Positions 24,916 through 32,782 of a DNA stretch of 64,000 nucleotides are shown one piece after another. The notes beneath the pieces were generated by a model. That model had not been told where the DNA came from. It searched no databases and saw only the letters and a list, made by a program, of their open reading frames with translations. The translations under genes were made by a program, and so were the position numbers. The stretch comes from Vibrio sinus (GTDB taxonomy: Bacteria; Pseudomonadota; Gammaproteobacteria; Enterobacterales; Vibrionaceae), in assembly GCF_023634645.1 (NCBI RefSeq), contig NZ_JAMKMR010000003.1:62001-126000 (forward strand), given 5' to 3'. Position 1 is the first letter of the stretch, and every line of letters begins with the position of its first letter.

Positions 24916-27699
24916 ATGTTTCTTGATAACAATCGATTTGTTAAAGGGGTGACTATTAGTATGTTATTCCCTTTAGGAGTAACGTTCTCAGCAGGGAGCT
25001 TTGCTCAGACTGTACCATACCCGACTTCATCGACTTTTGTTTTCCCATTTGAAGGTTACAGTGATTGGACACAAAAAGTAGATGATTTTAAAGATCCTAA
25101 CGCATATGCGTTATTGGATGCAGCTCAAGTTAAATATGCAATACGGGTGTTCGATAATGAGAACGCTAAGGTGAAAGACGGTTGGTCAATCGATTTGGAC
25201 GAAAGTAAATGGACAGGAAATGGAGTGCCTATATATAACAAAGACACAGGTAATATAGAGTACGAAGCCTCTTCAGATTTTAACTTAAGACATATCTCAT
25301 ATTTATTCGATGTTATGAATAAAGCTAAAAGTGTATTTAATTCTACGTTTGACGTTACTAGTGATAATGATAACGTGCAGTTCAAAACACCAGACAATGT
25401 AACAAATAGTGAACTTTCTGATGCCTTTTATTTACTAGGTGTTATGGGTTATATGAATAACTCTGCGTCTATCAATTTTGAACAAGTAAGTAGAACGATT
25501 TTAGGGATTACTGGAAGTACTACTTGGGAAATTGAGAGTAAGTTATTCGGAAAAATTAGTGATGTTGTAGCTGCTGCAATGCGCTTGCAGTGGGGGAATG
25601 GAGAGGCTGCCGCCTTTAATGCGTTCATGGGTAACGCCGTGTTCTGCGGAAAGTTATTCTTATATGGCCTTTCAGTATACGATAGTGTGGATAAGTTAAA
25701 AGGAAACCTCTCTCCTGAAGAGCGAGCTAAAATAGAAGCCACGTTAGCGTCTAAGTCGTTAAATGTATTAATGGGAATCGCTAAGGGCTCCCTTGGTTCT
25801 GGAGCTAAATTGTTAAACAAGCTTGGTGTTATTTCTATGGAGACTGAAGAGCTGGATGCAGCAGTAAGTGAATTTAGCTCCATTTTTGGAGGGATAGCGG
25901 GAGCAATAGGTGCGATTGCTAGTGCCGTTATTCCTTTGGCTGAAAATCTTGTTCATAATCATCAAGTCGTTAAAGATTCTGGGTTATATTTTCAAAAAGA
26001 TCTAGACAACTTTAATTACCGCAATGTTTCTTCCTCAAATGGCATTACAGTGGATTACTCTGCCGCTGATAAAGTTGTTTCAAGCATAGACTTGAATAAC
26101 TATGACTCCTATACCTTAGGTGATTATTATATATGGGGACAGTCGAGGCCTTCGCATATAAGCCCTAGTCAGCCAGACCCGAATCAAGAAATACAAGTGT
26201 ATAATGCTTATGTGGCAGAGAAGTATTTAGTACCAGCTGATTTTACTGATCAAACTACTCTTTGGAGGAACGGCTATTTAACTATAAATCCTAACGCCAA
26301 GTCAGTTGACGCCATGATACTGCCGTTTCATGATAAGACACATTTAATTTTACACATGATTGAAGATGCCACAGCGCCAAGTTCGTCTTGGGATCGAGGT
26401 TATGAGGCGATTCATCGTTACACATATAATGTTTCTTCCGATAGTGGAATAAAACATTGGGATTATCATCAGGAACCCTTTGGATCTGGTTTTAGACCAG
26501 GCTTCAATATTGTGGATGGTTCAATACCTTATCAGTTCTACCCAACAAATGTTGATATAAAGCCTGCGTCAATGTCTATAGAGAAATCCCCGGTTCTTGT
26601 TGTACCGAGTGCAGGTAGTAACCCCGGACAAGGTGTGGAGAGCTTTATACAAACTCAGCTTAACAACATTACATATAAATTACACACAAGTGATCAAACT
26701 GGAACACTAAAATACCATACTCAAAGAACTATACTACTAGGAAAGGATGGTGGAAATTTTGAATTGAATAAAGATCAAGCGTCGGATGATGTGCAATGGA
26801 CATTTATTCTTCCCAGTGAATATACAAGTGTAAGTTATACCGATTCACACTTTACTGTAAAGTATAACACAGGGGTATCGAGTAGTATTAGCCTTAATGG
26901 TGTATCAGAGAATAACGTACGGTTTTTATATGAAGCGTCTCCATCGAAAGGTGATGAAGAAAATTACTATGTCGCTAGTGTGGTAGGTGATTCGGAAAAT
27001 AAACATTTCTCTATAAGTGCAGCCTATTATAACGAAACAATAGACAGCATTAGATCCGATGCGGATTCAATTATGGGCAAGTTTAGTTATAACGGTAACT
27101 CTCAAGACAATGCTTTGACATTTACAAGGAATGGAAGTGATGAACATTCATTTAGTGGATATCTAAGTACAAACACTGCTCTTACTATTACATCTGAAAC
27201 AAATCGATTGAAGCCAAATAAATCAGGCGCGTGCTCTTTACTTGTAACAACACTCCCTGGAAGTAATGATCATTCAAGCTTAAAATATGTTTCATATGAT
27301 CCTAAGAATGATGTTGGAACTGCAGGTTGTTCCATGGTTATTGCAGATAAAGACTTGTCTCAAGTTGGGACAGACGTTGAGAATACAACAGGCCCTGACT
27401 TTAATGTTGTAGTTGACGCCACTCATAAAGAGATTAATGATCTTGAGTATGATTTTACCTTGAAGAATGTTTCATATCTTGCAGTGCTGTCTAATACGGA
27501 TAATCTTACTGTCAAGTATCCGGCTGGCTTTATAACCAATCCTAGCTCGGAAAAGGAATTTCTTGATGATTCAATTGAAGCGAGTGATCTAAACAGACAA
27601 GACGGGTATTTACACATGTTTGTTTTTCCAACAGACACTTATGGTAGAGATTTCAGATACCATCAAGCACACTTTATTCCTGACGGGAGTATAGAATAA
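24916..27699 (+). CDS. Large secreted protein resembling the TcdA/TcdB pore-forming domain
   Basis: A 927-residue Sec-exported protein (signal 1-30, SFA). Residues about 165-640 match, in order, the translocation region of clostridial TcdA/TcdB as I remember it. Examples are the helical DAFYLLGVMGYM start, GLSVYDSVDKLK-LSPEERAKIEA, the hydrophobic hairpin IAGAIGAIASAVIPLAENL (327-345), SSIDLNNYDSYTLGDYYIW, and the beta block around 585-632. The C-terminal 290 residues look beta-rich and unassigned. There is no DXD glucosyltransferase, Cys-protease domain or CROP repeats. It lies 251 bp after the translocator gene. It may be a pore-forming or delivery toxin. Confidence 0.7.
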   Translation: MFLDNNRFVKGVTISMLFPLGVTFSAGSFAQTVPYPTSSTFVFPFEGYSDWTQKVDDFKDPNAYALLDAAQVKYAIRVFDNENAKVKDGWSIDLDESKWTGNGVPIYNKDTGNIEYEASSDFNLRHISYLFDVMNKAKSVFNSTFDVTSDNDNVQFKTPDNVTNSELSDAFYLLGVMGYMNNSASINFEQVSRTILGITGSTTWEIESKLFGKISDVVAAAMRLQWGNGEAAAFNAFMGNAVFCGKLFLYGLSVYDSVDKLKGNLSPEERAKIEATLASKSLNVLMGIAKGSLGSGAKLLNKLGVISMETEELDAAVSEFSSIFGGIAGAIGAIASAVIPLAENLVHNHQVVKDSGLYFQKDLDNFNYRNVSSSNGITVDYSAADKVVSSIDLNNYDSYTLGDYYIWGQSRPSHISPSQPDPNQEIQVYNAYVAEKYLVPADFTDQTTLWRNGYLTINPNAKSVDAMILPFHDKTHLILHMIEDATAPSSSWDRGYEAIHRYTYNVSSDSGIKHWDYHQEPFGSGFRPGFNIVDGSIPYQFYPTNVDIKPASMSIEKSPVLVVPSAGSNPGQGVESFIQTQLNNITYKLHTSDQTGTLKYHTQRTILLGKDGGNFELNKDQASDDVQWTFILPSEYTSVSYTDSHFTVKYNTGVSSSISLNGVSENNVRFLYEASPSKGDEENYYVASVVGDSENKHFSISAAYYNETIDSIRSDADSIMGKFSYNGNSQDNALTFTRNGSDEHSFSGYLSTNTALTITSETNRLKPNKSGACSLLVTTLPGSNDHSSLKYVSYDPKNDVGTAGCSMVIADKDLSQVGTDVENTTGPDFNVVVDATHKEINDLEYDFTLKNVSYLAVLSNTDNLTVKYPAGFITNPSSEKEFLDDSIEASDLNRQDGYLHMFVFPTDTYGRDFRYHQAHFIPDGSIE

Positions 27700-27889
27700 C
27701 GAATACCCCACGGTTAGTTCGGGGCTGACCTATCTAAGGTACGGCCCCCATTACGCCTAACACTCAACGATTTGTCGGTGAAAAATTACCTTAAACGCGC
27801 TTCTTATCGACTTGTTGCCCTCATCTAAAGGCCAAAAATTGACAACTTGAATCAGAATAAATTTTTGGCGTAGAGTTCATCTAGTATAG

Positions 27890-28807
27890 CTACTCACCCA
27901 AAGTGGATGATAGCTGACCAGAGATGATAATCAACTGCTGCTTTAACCATAAAAATCCAGGATCTTGTTCCATGGCTTGGTGCCATGTGAGATAGATGGG
28001 CAATTGTTCGGTTTTAAATGGAATTGGCGAAAAGCACAAGTGTTTTGATTCTAGATAGGGTTTAGCATGAAGCATTGTGGTGACACAAAGCCAGTTACTA
28101 TCACGGCAAAGTGTTAGCGATGTTGCCATGGAGCTTGAATCATACACGCAGTGGCGCTCTGGTAGCACCTCTTCGGTTAGTGATTGCAGTACAGAGCGAG
28201 TGTAACGCTTGGGTTGCCATAAAATATGTTGTTCAGAGAAAAATTGCTCCACACTGATGCTTTTGCTGTCTTGCAGGCGCGGATGATCTGGGCGATATGT
28301 TACAACGAGAGGAAGTCGGCATAGCTCTATTGAACGCAGGCTTGGATCCGGCTCAGGAGCGATAGATAGCATAGCCTCATATTGCCTAAGGCGCAGGTTA
28401 ACCAACTGCGCCTCTTGTTGGCATGAGTCAAAGCAGACTTTGACTCCGGGTGCGATGACGTTGACATGCTTTACCAATGGCGCAAATAGCAATAGATCGA
28501 TGTCAGCATGACTGGCCAATCGAAAGGTACGGTTGCTGTTTTGTGGTTCAAACTCTTCGTCTCGGTTGAGTAGGCTAAGCACTTGGGCTAAAGAAGGCTC
28601 CATTGAACGGTATAACTCTTCTGCCACTTGAGTTGGCACCATGATGGCTCCTTGGCGCACGAACATATGATCGTTGAAATGCTCTCTTAGTCGATTCAAA
28701 GATTGGCTGACTGCCGATGGGGTCATACCTAGTATTTCTGCGGTTTGACTTACTTTTCGGGTATGCATCATTAGGGAAAAGGTACGCAATAAGTTCAAAT
28801 CAAACAT
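27890..28807 (-). CDS. LysR-family transcriptional regulator
   Basis: A 305-residue regulator. The N-terminal winged HTH (1-62) reads LLRTFSLMMHTRKVSQTAEILGMTPSAVSQSLNRL, the LysR signature. The C-terminal periplasmic-binding-like effector domain covers about 90-295. It is tandem with a second LysR gene (66 bp upstream). The two are not close copies. No divergent partner gene exists for either, so the target is unknown. Confidence 0.93.
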   Translation of the reverse strand: MFDLNLLRTFSLMMHTRKVSQTAEILGMTPSAVSQSLNRLREHFNDHMFVRQGAIMVPTQVAEELYRSMEPSLAQVLSLLNRDEEFEPQNSNRTFRLASHADIDLLLFAPLVKHVNVIAPGVKVCFDSCQQEAQLVNLRLRQYEAMLSIAPEPDPSLRSIELCRLPLVVTYRPDHPRLQDSKSISVEQFFSEQHILWQPKRYTRSVLQSLTEEVLPERHCVYDSSSMATSLTLCRDSNWLCVTTMLHAKPYLESKHLCFSPIPFKTEQLPIYLTWHQAMEQDPGFLWLKQQLIIISGQLSSTLGE

Positions 28808-28872
28808 AGTGATCCTATTTTAAGGAATTTCAGTCGTGGCTGAGCCATTTATGATTCAAGATAGCAAACAAC

Positions 28873-29742
28873 CTAACACAACGCACTTTGGTTGATATTA
28901 CCCACAATGGTTTCCGTTAGATTAGCCGAGACTTTTTTATCTAACCCTACTTTGTTGAGTAGGACTATACGAGCATTAAATAAACCTTGCTCTAATGGTA
29001 TCGATTCAAAGATTGAATTGAGATAATTGCTTTCTGGTTGGATAAATACCCCTTTGCCATTTCGAGCATTCATTAGCACTCGATCAAAATCCGCGTCGCT
29101 TACCATCTGAAGCTGTGATTTCCATTTAATGACTTTATGATATTCGTCTTTAAAGATCCCACCTTTAATGGTAGGTACATACAAGTTGACGTTTCTCTTG
29201 TTTAACAGACTGATATCTTTTGCATAGATTTTCATTTTTAGCGCACTGGTGTAAGCGATTTCTGTTTGTTTGGGAAGCGCATATTTTTTGGGTGTATGAA
29301 TTAAGGCGCAGTCTATTTCGCCGTTGATCAATTTGACTATCTGGCACTCTGAATTGTCGTGGCACACCTCATAGAAGAGGTTTTCTGGAAGGTAGTGGTA
29401 GTCTTCAAAATGAATGAACGAAATATTGTAAGGAATGCCTATTTGTATGGCTGTTTCCTCACTGATATATGTTGAGAAAAACTGCTCAATCAAGTAATTA
29501 CATTCACGATATAAACTATACAGCTCATCCCCGAGTGCGGTGAGTTCGATTATTCCATCGACCACATGATATAGCTTGGTCCCAATCCTACTTTCTAAAG
29601 CCGATAAATGATTACTAATGTTAGATTGCACCGTGTTCATTTTTTTAGCGGCCAAGACAATCTTGCGCTCTTCAGCGACGGCGGCGAACGCCAAAAGTTG
29701 TTTCGACAATAGTGTTTTTGCAAATGTATTTTTATTGATCAT
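28873..29742 (-). CDS. LysR-family transcriptional regulator (divergent)
   Basis: A 289-residue regulator with a standard LysR HTH (LLAFAAVAEERKIVLAAKKMNTVQSNISNHLSALESRIG) and a less conserved effector domain rich in Asn and Tyr. It is followed by 569 bp of non-coding DNA on its 5' side, which holds a 10-bp perfect palindrome that could be its operator. Probably regulates itself or the neighbouring LysR gene; the effector is unknown. Confidence 0.88.
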   Translation of the reverse strand: MINKNTFAKTLLSKQLLAFAAVAEERKIVLAAKKMNTVQSNISNHLSALESRIGTKLYHVVDGIIELTALGDELYSLYRECNYLIEQFFSTYISEETAIQIGIPYNISFIHFEDYHYLPENLFYEVCHDNSECQIVKLINGEIDCALIHTPKKYALPKQTEIAYTSALKMKIYAKDISLLNKRNVNLYVPTIKGGIFKDEYHKVIKWKSQLQMVSDADFDRVLMNARNGKGVFIQPESNYLNSIFESIPLEQGLFNARIVLLNKVGLDKKVSANLTETIVGNINQSALC

Positions 29743-29896
29743 ATGTTGTGCTGCTTAATACTGGTTACTAAATTCGGTTGGTTACGACGATACTATGCCT
29801 GGTTTTTATTGTGAGGGGAGTAGTACGAGTAGCCGGATGGGTGGTTGAGTGTAGAGTCGACGTTAGAACGGCTCGGATGTTTGATCAACTGAATTG

Positions 29897-29919
29897 CCCA
29901 TTAAGTATCACTTAATGGG
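29897..29919. promoter_or_regulatory. Perfect 10-bp inverted repeat upstream of the LysR gene
   Basis: CCCATTAAGT at 29897-29906 and ACTTAATGGG at 29910-29919 are separated by 3 bp. No T-tract follows, so it is operator-like rather than a terminator. It lies 155 bp upstream of the LysR start at 29742, in a 569-bp gene-free spacer (29743-30311). Confidence 0.5.
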
Positions 29920-29951
29920 GTCTACAATAGTTGAATGTCGTGTCGAGTTTG

Positions 29952-29976
29952 AAAAAGAGCCACGACGTCCGTGGCT
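29952..29976 (-). terminator. Minus-strand terminator without an associated gene
   Basis: A 7-bp perfect stem (AGCCACG / CGTGGCT, 29958-29964 and 29970-29976) is followed on the minus strand by a C and five T. No minus-strand protein gene lies to its right before 30312, so it may end an unannotated small RNA transcribed leftwards from within 29980-30300. Confidence 0.55.
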
Positions 29977-30311
29977 ATCCAAATACGCTGGATAAAATAA
30001 CATTGCTATACCTGTTAACGTTCGACCTATTTTATTGATGAGTGACACGCAAAGTTGCGCATTGTACATTCAAAGAACGGTCATGAGTGTGTAACTACAT
30101 GCTTGCCTCCAGCTTGTTTTTTTATCAGCGTAATGTATTTAATTATTGTTAATAAAACGTGTATTTTTGTGTTTTGAATAATAAGTTTCGTATTGGATTA
30201 TTAAATATGATAAATGGCGATATTTAAATAAACGACTTCTTGATTGTTACCCTATTTACTATGGCATAATGAGAACAACTAACGTTAGATCTATAGTCTT
30301 AGAGTAATTAG

Positions 30312-31004
30312 ATGAAAGCAAGATTAAGTAAACGAAATACAGCATTAATATCAGCATGTTGTTTGCTTGTTTTTTCCGTTGTTTTAATTGGAGTTTCTCT
30401 CACTAATATGTCAGCCGGTGCGAAAACTCACTATGAAACCTTGTTGCTTCATTTACATGTTGTATCCAACAAACCCACGGTCAACAGCAAAGTGACGGTG
30501 AAAAATACAGAACATTCAAACTTTGCGTTGAAGGGAACTAAGATCACCAGTGTTGCAGCTCATCTTGAAAGTAAAGTTAAACCTACCTTGATTGATTCTT
30601 CTACAGAAAAGCTTAAATCGTATTCTTTGGATAGCTATACTGTTCAATTGGCTGCGTTGCCTACACTCGATAAAGTCACTCAATTTATTCAGCGCTATAG
30701 TTTGGCCAATAAAGTTTTGGTTTACAGAGGGTGGGCTGATCATCATCTGCGCTATATCGTTACTTATGGAAACTATTCGACGTTTCAACAAGCTAATAGT
30801 GCCAGAGCATTAATGGAACAACAGCTAAAACACGTAAAGCCATGGGTTAAGCCGGCTAGCTGGGTAATGAAAGAGCTACAAGGTAAGCCTAAATCAAGCG
30901 ATGCAGCCACATCTAAAGTGGAGCCGTTGCCGAGTGTACCTAAGTCAAAAGATATGCCTGTAGCGCAGGTTCACTACCATTCAGGCAGTTATATTGAGAA
31001 CTAA
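30312..31004 (+). CDS. SPOR-domain inner-membrane protein
   Basis: A 230-residue bitopic protein with one N-terminal membrane segment (about 11-33), a Thr/Lys-rich periplasmic linker and a SPOR domain (about 105-182, YTVQLAALPTLDKVTQFIQR...YIVTYGNYSTFQQANSAR). SPOR domains bind denuded peptidoglycan at the septum, as in DamX and FtsN. It is smaller than DamX and has no AAA domain, so it is an accessory member. It is monocistronic and convergent with the truncated gene at 31041. Confidence 0.8.
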   Translation: MKARLSKRNTALISACCLLVFSVVLIGVSLTNMSAGAKTHYETLLLHLHVVSNKPTVNSKVTVKNTEHSNFALKGTKITSVAAHLESKVKPTLIDSSTEKLKSYSLDSYTVQLAALPTLDKVTQFIQRYSLANKVLVYRGWADHHLRYIVTYGNYSTFQQANSARALMEQQLKHVKPWVKPASWVMKELQGKPKSSDAATSKVEPLPSVPKSKDMPVAQVHYHSGSYIEN

Positions 31005-31040
31005 AGGCATATCAATACTGAGCAAGTTATATCATTCTTA

Positions 31041-31252
31041 TCAAGCAAACTTTGAGAATGCGATAGGCTTTTTCACTCCATAATTGAGTAGATGGCTGTT
31101 GTCTTGCTGGTCATGTGGCTGGTAAAAATAGAACGCATCGCCTCCATCTGGAAGCTGTTTATGCATCATTTGTATCCCGATGCCATTCATGAGAATGCTA
31201 GACTCCATTAGCACTTTACGAGCGTCTTCCACATTGTCACATTTAAAAAAGG
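31041..31252 (-). pseudogene. 3' remnant of a gene truncated by the IS3 element
   Basis: An open frame of about 70 codons continues without a natural start right up to the left end of the IS (product starts FFKCDNVEDARKVLMESS). It has coding-like composition and a proper stop at 31041. Its 5' part is missing: the sequence beyond the IS (32496 on) does not continue this frame on the minus strand. No function recognised. Confidence 0.6.
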
Positions 31253-31282
31253 TGTAACGATCAACTAAAATTGGATACTGTT

Positions 31283-32137
31283 TTAGGCACTTTTGAGTAA
31301 TTCCATCTCGTATTGTGCAGGAGAGATGTTTCCCAATTTGTAATGTCGCCGTTTTTGGTTATAAAACGGTTCAATATAGTCAATGATATCGGAAATAGCT
31401 TGCTGCCGACTTTCGTATCGGCGGTAGTGCACTCGTTCCGATTTCAAGCTTCTAAAAAATCGTTCGGTTACCGCATTATCTAAGCAGTTTCCTGCTCGAC
31501 TCATGCTTGCTTCAATACCAAATGCTTTCAGTGAACGTTGGTAAGATTCACTGGTGTATTGACTACCTTGGTCGGAATGAAAAGTAACTCCACTAAGAGT
31601 TTTCCGTTTTTGTACCGCCAAGCGTAGCGCTCGAGTCGTTAATTCACTATTGGGCTTATCAGAGAACGCCCAACTAATAACACGGCGTGAGCATAAATCC
31701 ATAATAACAGCGAGATATAACCAACCTTGTTGCGTTCGGATATAGGTAATGTCACCGGTCCAATATTGATTAAGTTGGTCTGGATTAAACTGACGGTTAA
31801 GTTTATTCGGTGCGATAACCGACGCCATACCTCCTGATGGGTAGCGATGCTGTTTTGGACGCTTGGCGACTAAGTTAAGCTGCTTCATCCAACGGCGAAC
31901 CTTATCAATACCAATAGTAAATCCCATGTCCAGTAATTCAGAGAGCATTCTACGCTTACCATAAGTGGCATGCATATCATGATGAATTTGCTTCATAGCC
32001 GCTCTTAGCCGTACACTTTCCACATCGATAATTTTGGGCTTTAAGCGATAGTAAAACGAGCTAGCAGCGAGCTTTAAGCAACGGCAAATCTGCTGTACTG
32101 GGTAGCCTCTCTTCTTTAGATTTACCGCAACTATTTG
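31283..32137 (-). CDS. IS3-family transposase OrfB (DDE domain)
   Basis: The integrase-core transposase. The frame is open from 32137 in -1 register to OrfA, with no ATG until about 32023, so it is made as an OrfA-OrfB fusion by ribosomal frameshifting at the A-rich stretch AACAAAAACAAA. DDE residues are visible: GDITYI, FHSDQGSQYTS and NAVTERFFRSLK. It also has an HTH_21 segment (KQIHHDMHATYGKRRM). All catalytic residues are intact, so the element may still be active. Confidence 0.92.
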   Translation of the reverse strand, partial: QIVAVNLKKRGYPVQQICRCLKLAASSFYYRLKPKIIDVESVRLRAAMKQIHHDMHATYGKRRMLSELLDMGFTIGIDKVRRWMKQLNLVAKRPKQHRYPSGGMASVIAPNKLNRQFNPDQLNQYWTGDITYIRTQQGWLYLAVIMDLCSRRVISWAFSDKPNSELTTRALRLAVQKRKTLSGVTFHSDQGSQYTSESYQRSLKAFGIEASMSRAGNCLDNAVTERFFRSLKSERVHYRRYESRQQAISDIIDYIEPFYNQKRRHYKLGNISPAQYEMELLKSA

Positions 32138-32439
32138 TTTTTGTTCATTTCCATAGCGAAGAAGGCCGAAGCTTTTTTTAACAGTTCATTGTCACTTTGC
32201 AGCTGTTTGACTTGTTTTTCCAGCGCTTGAATACGTTGCTGCTCTGCAGTAAGTGCACTGGCTTTTGGTGTGACACCCGATTGCTCTTGCTTATATTGAG
32301 TTACCCACCGTTGAATAGAGGACAAGCCGACCCCCATAGCAGCAGCGGCATCCTTGTGTTTATAACCATGAGTGAGTACTAATTCAGCACACTCTCGTTT
32401 AAACTCAGTAGTAATATTTTTTGGCATAGCTAACCTCAT
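32131..32439 (-). CDS. IS3-family OrfA (HTH)
   Basis: A 102-residue DNA-binding subunit with the HTH_Tnp_1 motif (FKRECAELVLTHGYKHKDAAAAMGVGLSSIQRWV) and a leucine-zipper helix (about 65-95). It ends at the A-rich frameshift site and overlaps the OrfB frame by a few bases. It binds the IS ends and acts with OrfB. Confidence 0.92.
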   Translation of the reverse strand: MRLAMPKNITTEFKRECAELVLTHGYKHKDAAAAMGVGLSSIQRWVTQYKQEQSGVTPKASALTAEQQRIQALEKQVKQLQSDNELLKKASAFFAMEMNKNK

Positions 32440-32495
32440 TTAGTTGTATGAAATCATACCTCTAAACAGGTCTCCAATTTAAGTCTACCCTTACA

Positions 32496-32650
32496 CTGAA
32501 GTTGGTTGTGGGATATTTGTTGATGTAGAAGAGATTCTAGATGAAGATATACTTTCCATAATTGAAGTCCTTAGATTTTCTAAAATATTGAATGGAACAA
32601 TTGAAGTGCTAATAAATCAATTCAATTTTCATAAAACTTTGTATTTTTAA
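32496..32650 (+). pseudogene. Probable 3' remnant of a second truncated gene
   Basis: A plus-strand frame of 51 codons is open from the right IS end to a TAA at 32650 (product contains VGCGIFVDVEEILDEDILS). It has no start codon or ribosome-binding site of its own, so it would be the C-terminus of a gene whose 5' end lay where the IS now is. It is short and could be chance. It points away from the remnant at 31041, so both would have lost their 5' ends. Confidence 0.35.
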
Positions 32651-32782
32651 TATTTAACGGAAGTGTAATTCTGTATTTAGAATGTAATGAAGAGGGTGGC
32701 CTGTGGATGATAGACCACCTAAACAAATAAAATGAGGGTTAATGTCTTAAATATGACTAAATATACGATACGTTATGAACGT

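Larger units (their letters stand above)
31253..32495 (-). mobile_element. IS3-family insertion sequence, 1243 bp
   Basis: The ends are imperfect inverted repeats starting TGTAA (left 31253-31280, right 32467-32495), with about 20 of 27 positions matching. Two overlapping frames in -1 register encode OrfA and the DDE transposase OrfB, the classic IS3 layout. The bases outside (AAAAGG left, CTGAAG right) do not match, so the expected 3-4 bp target duplication is absent. That suggests a deletion or recombination after insertion. Confidence 0.93.

Noticed and set aside
22222..27699. Complete type III secretion system
   Set aside because: Only a chaperone and a translocator-like protein are present; no basal body, needle, ATPase or export gate genes.
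24916..27699. Full-length clostridial-type glucosylating toxin
   Set aside because: No DXD glucosyltransferase, Cys-protease domain or CROP repeats; only the pore-forming region resembles the toxins.
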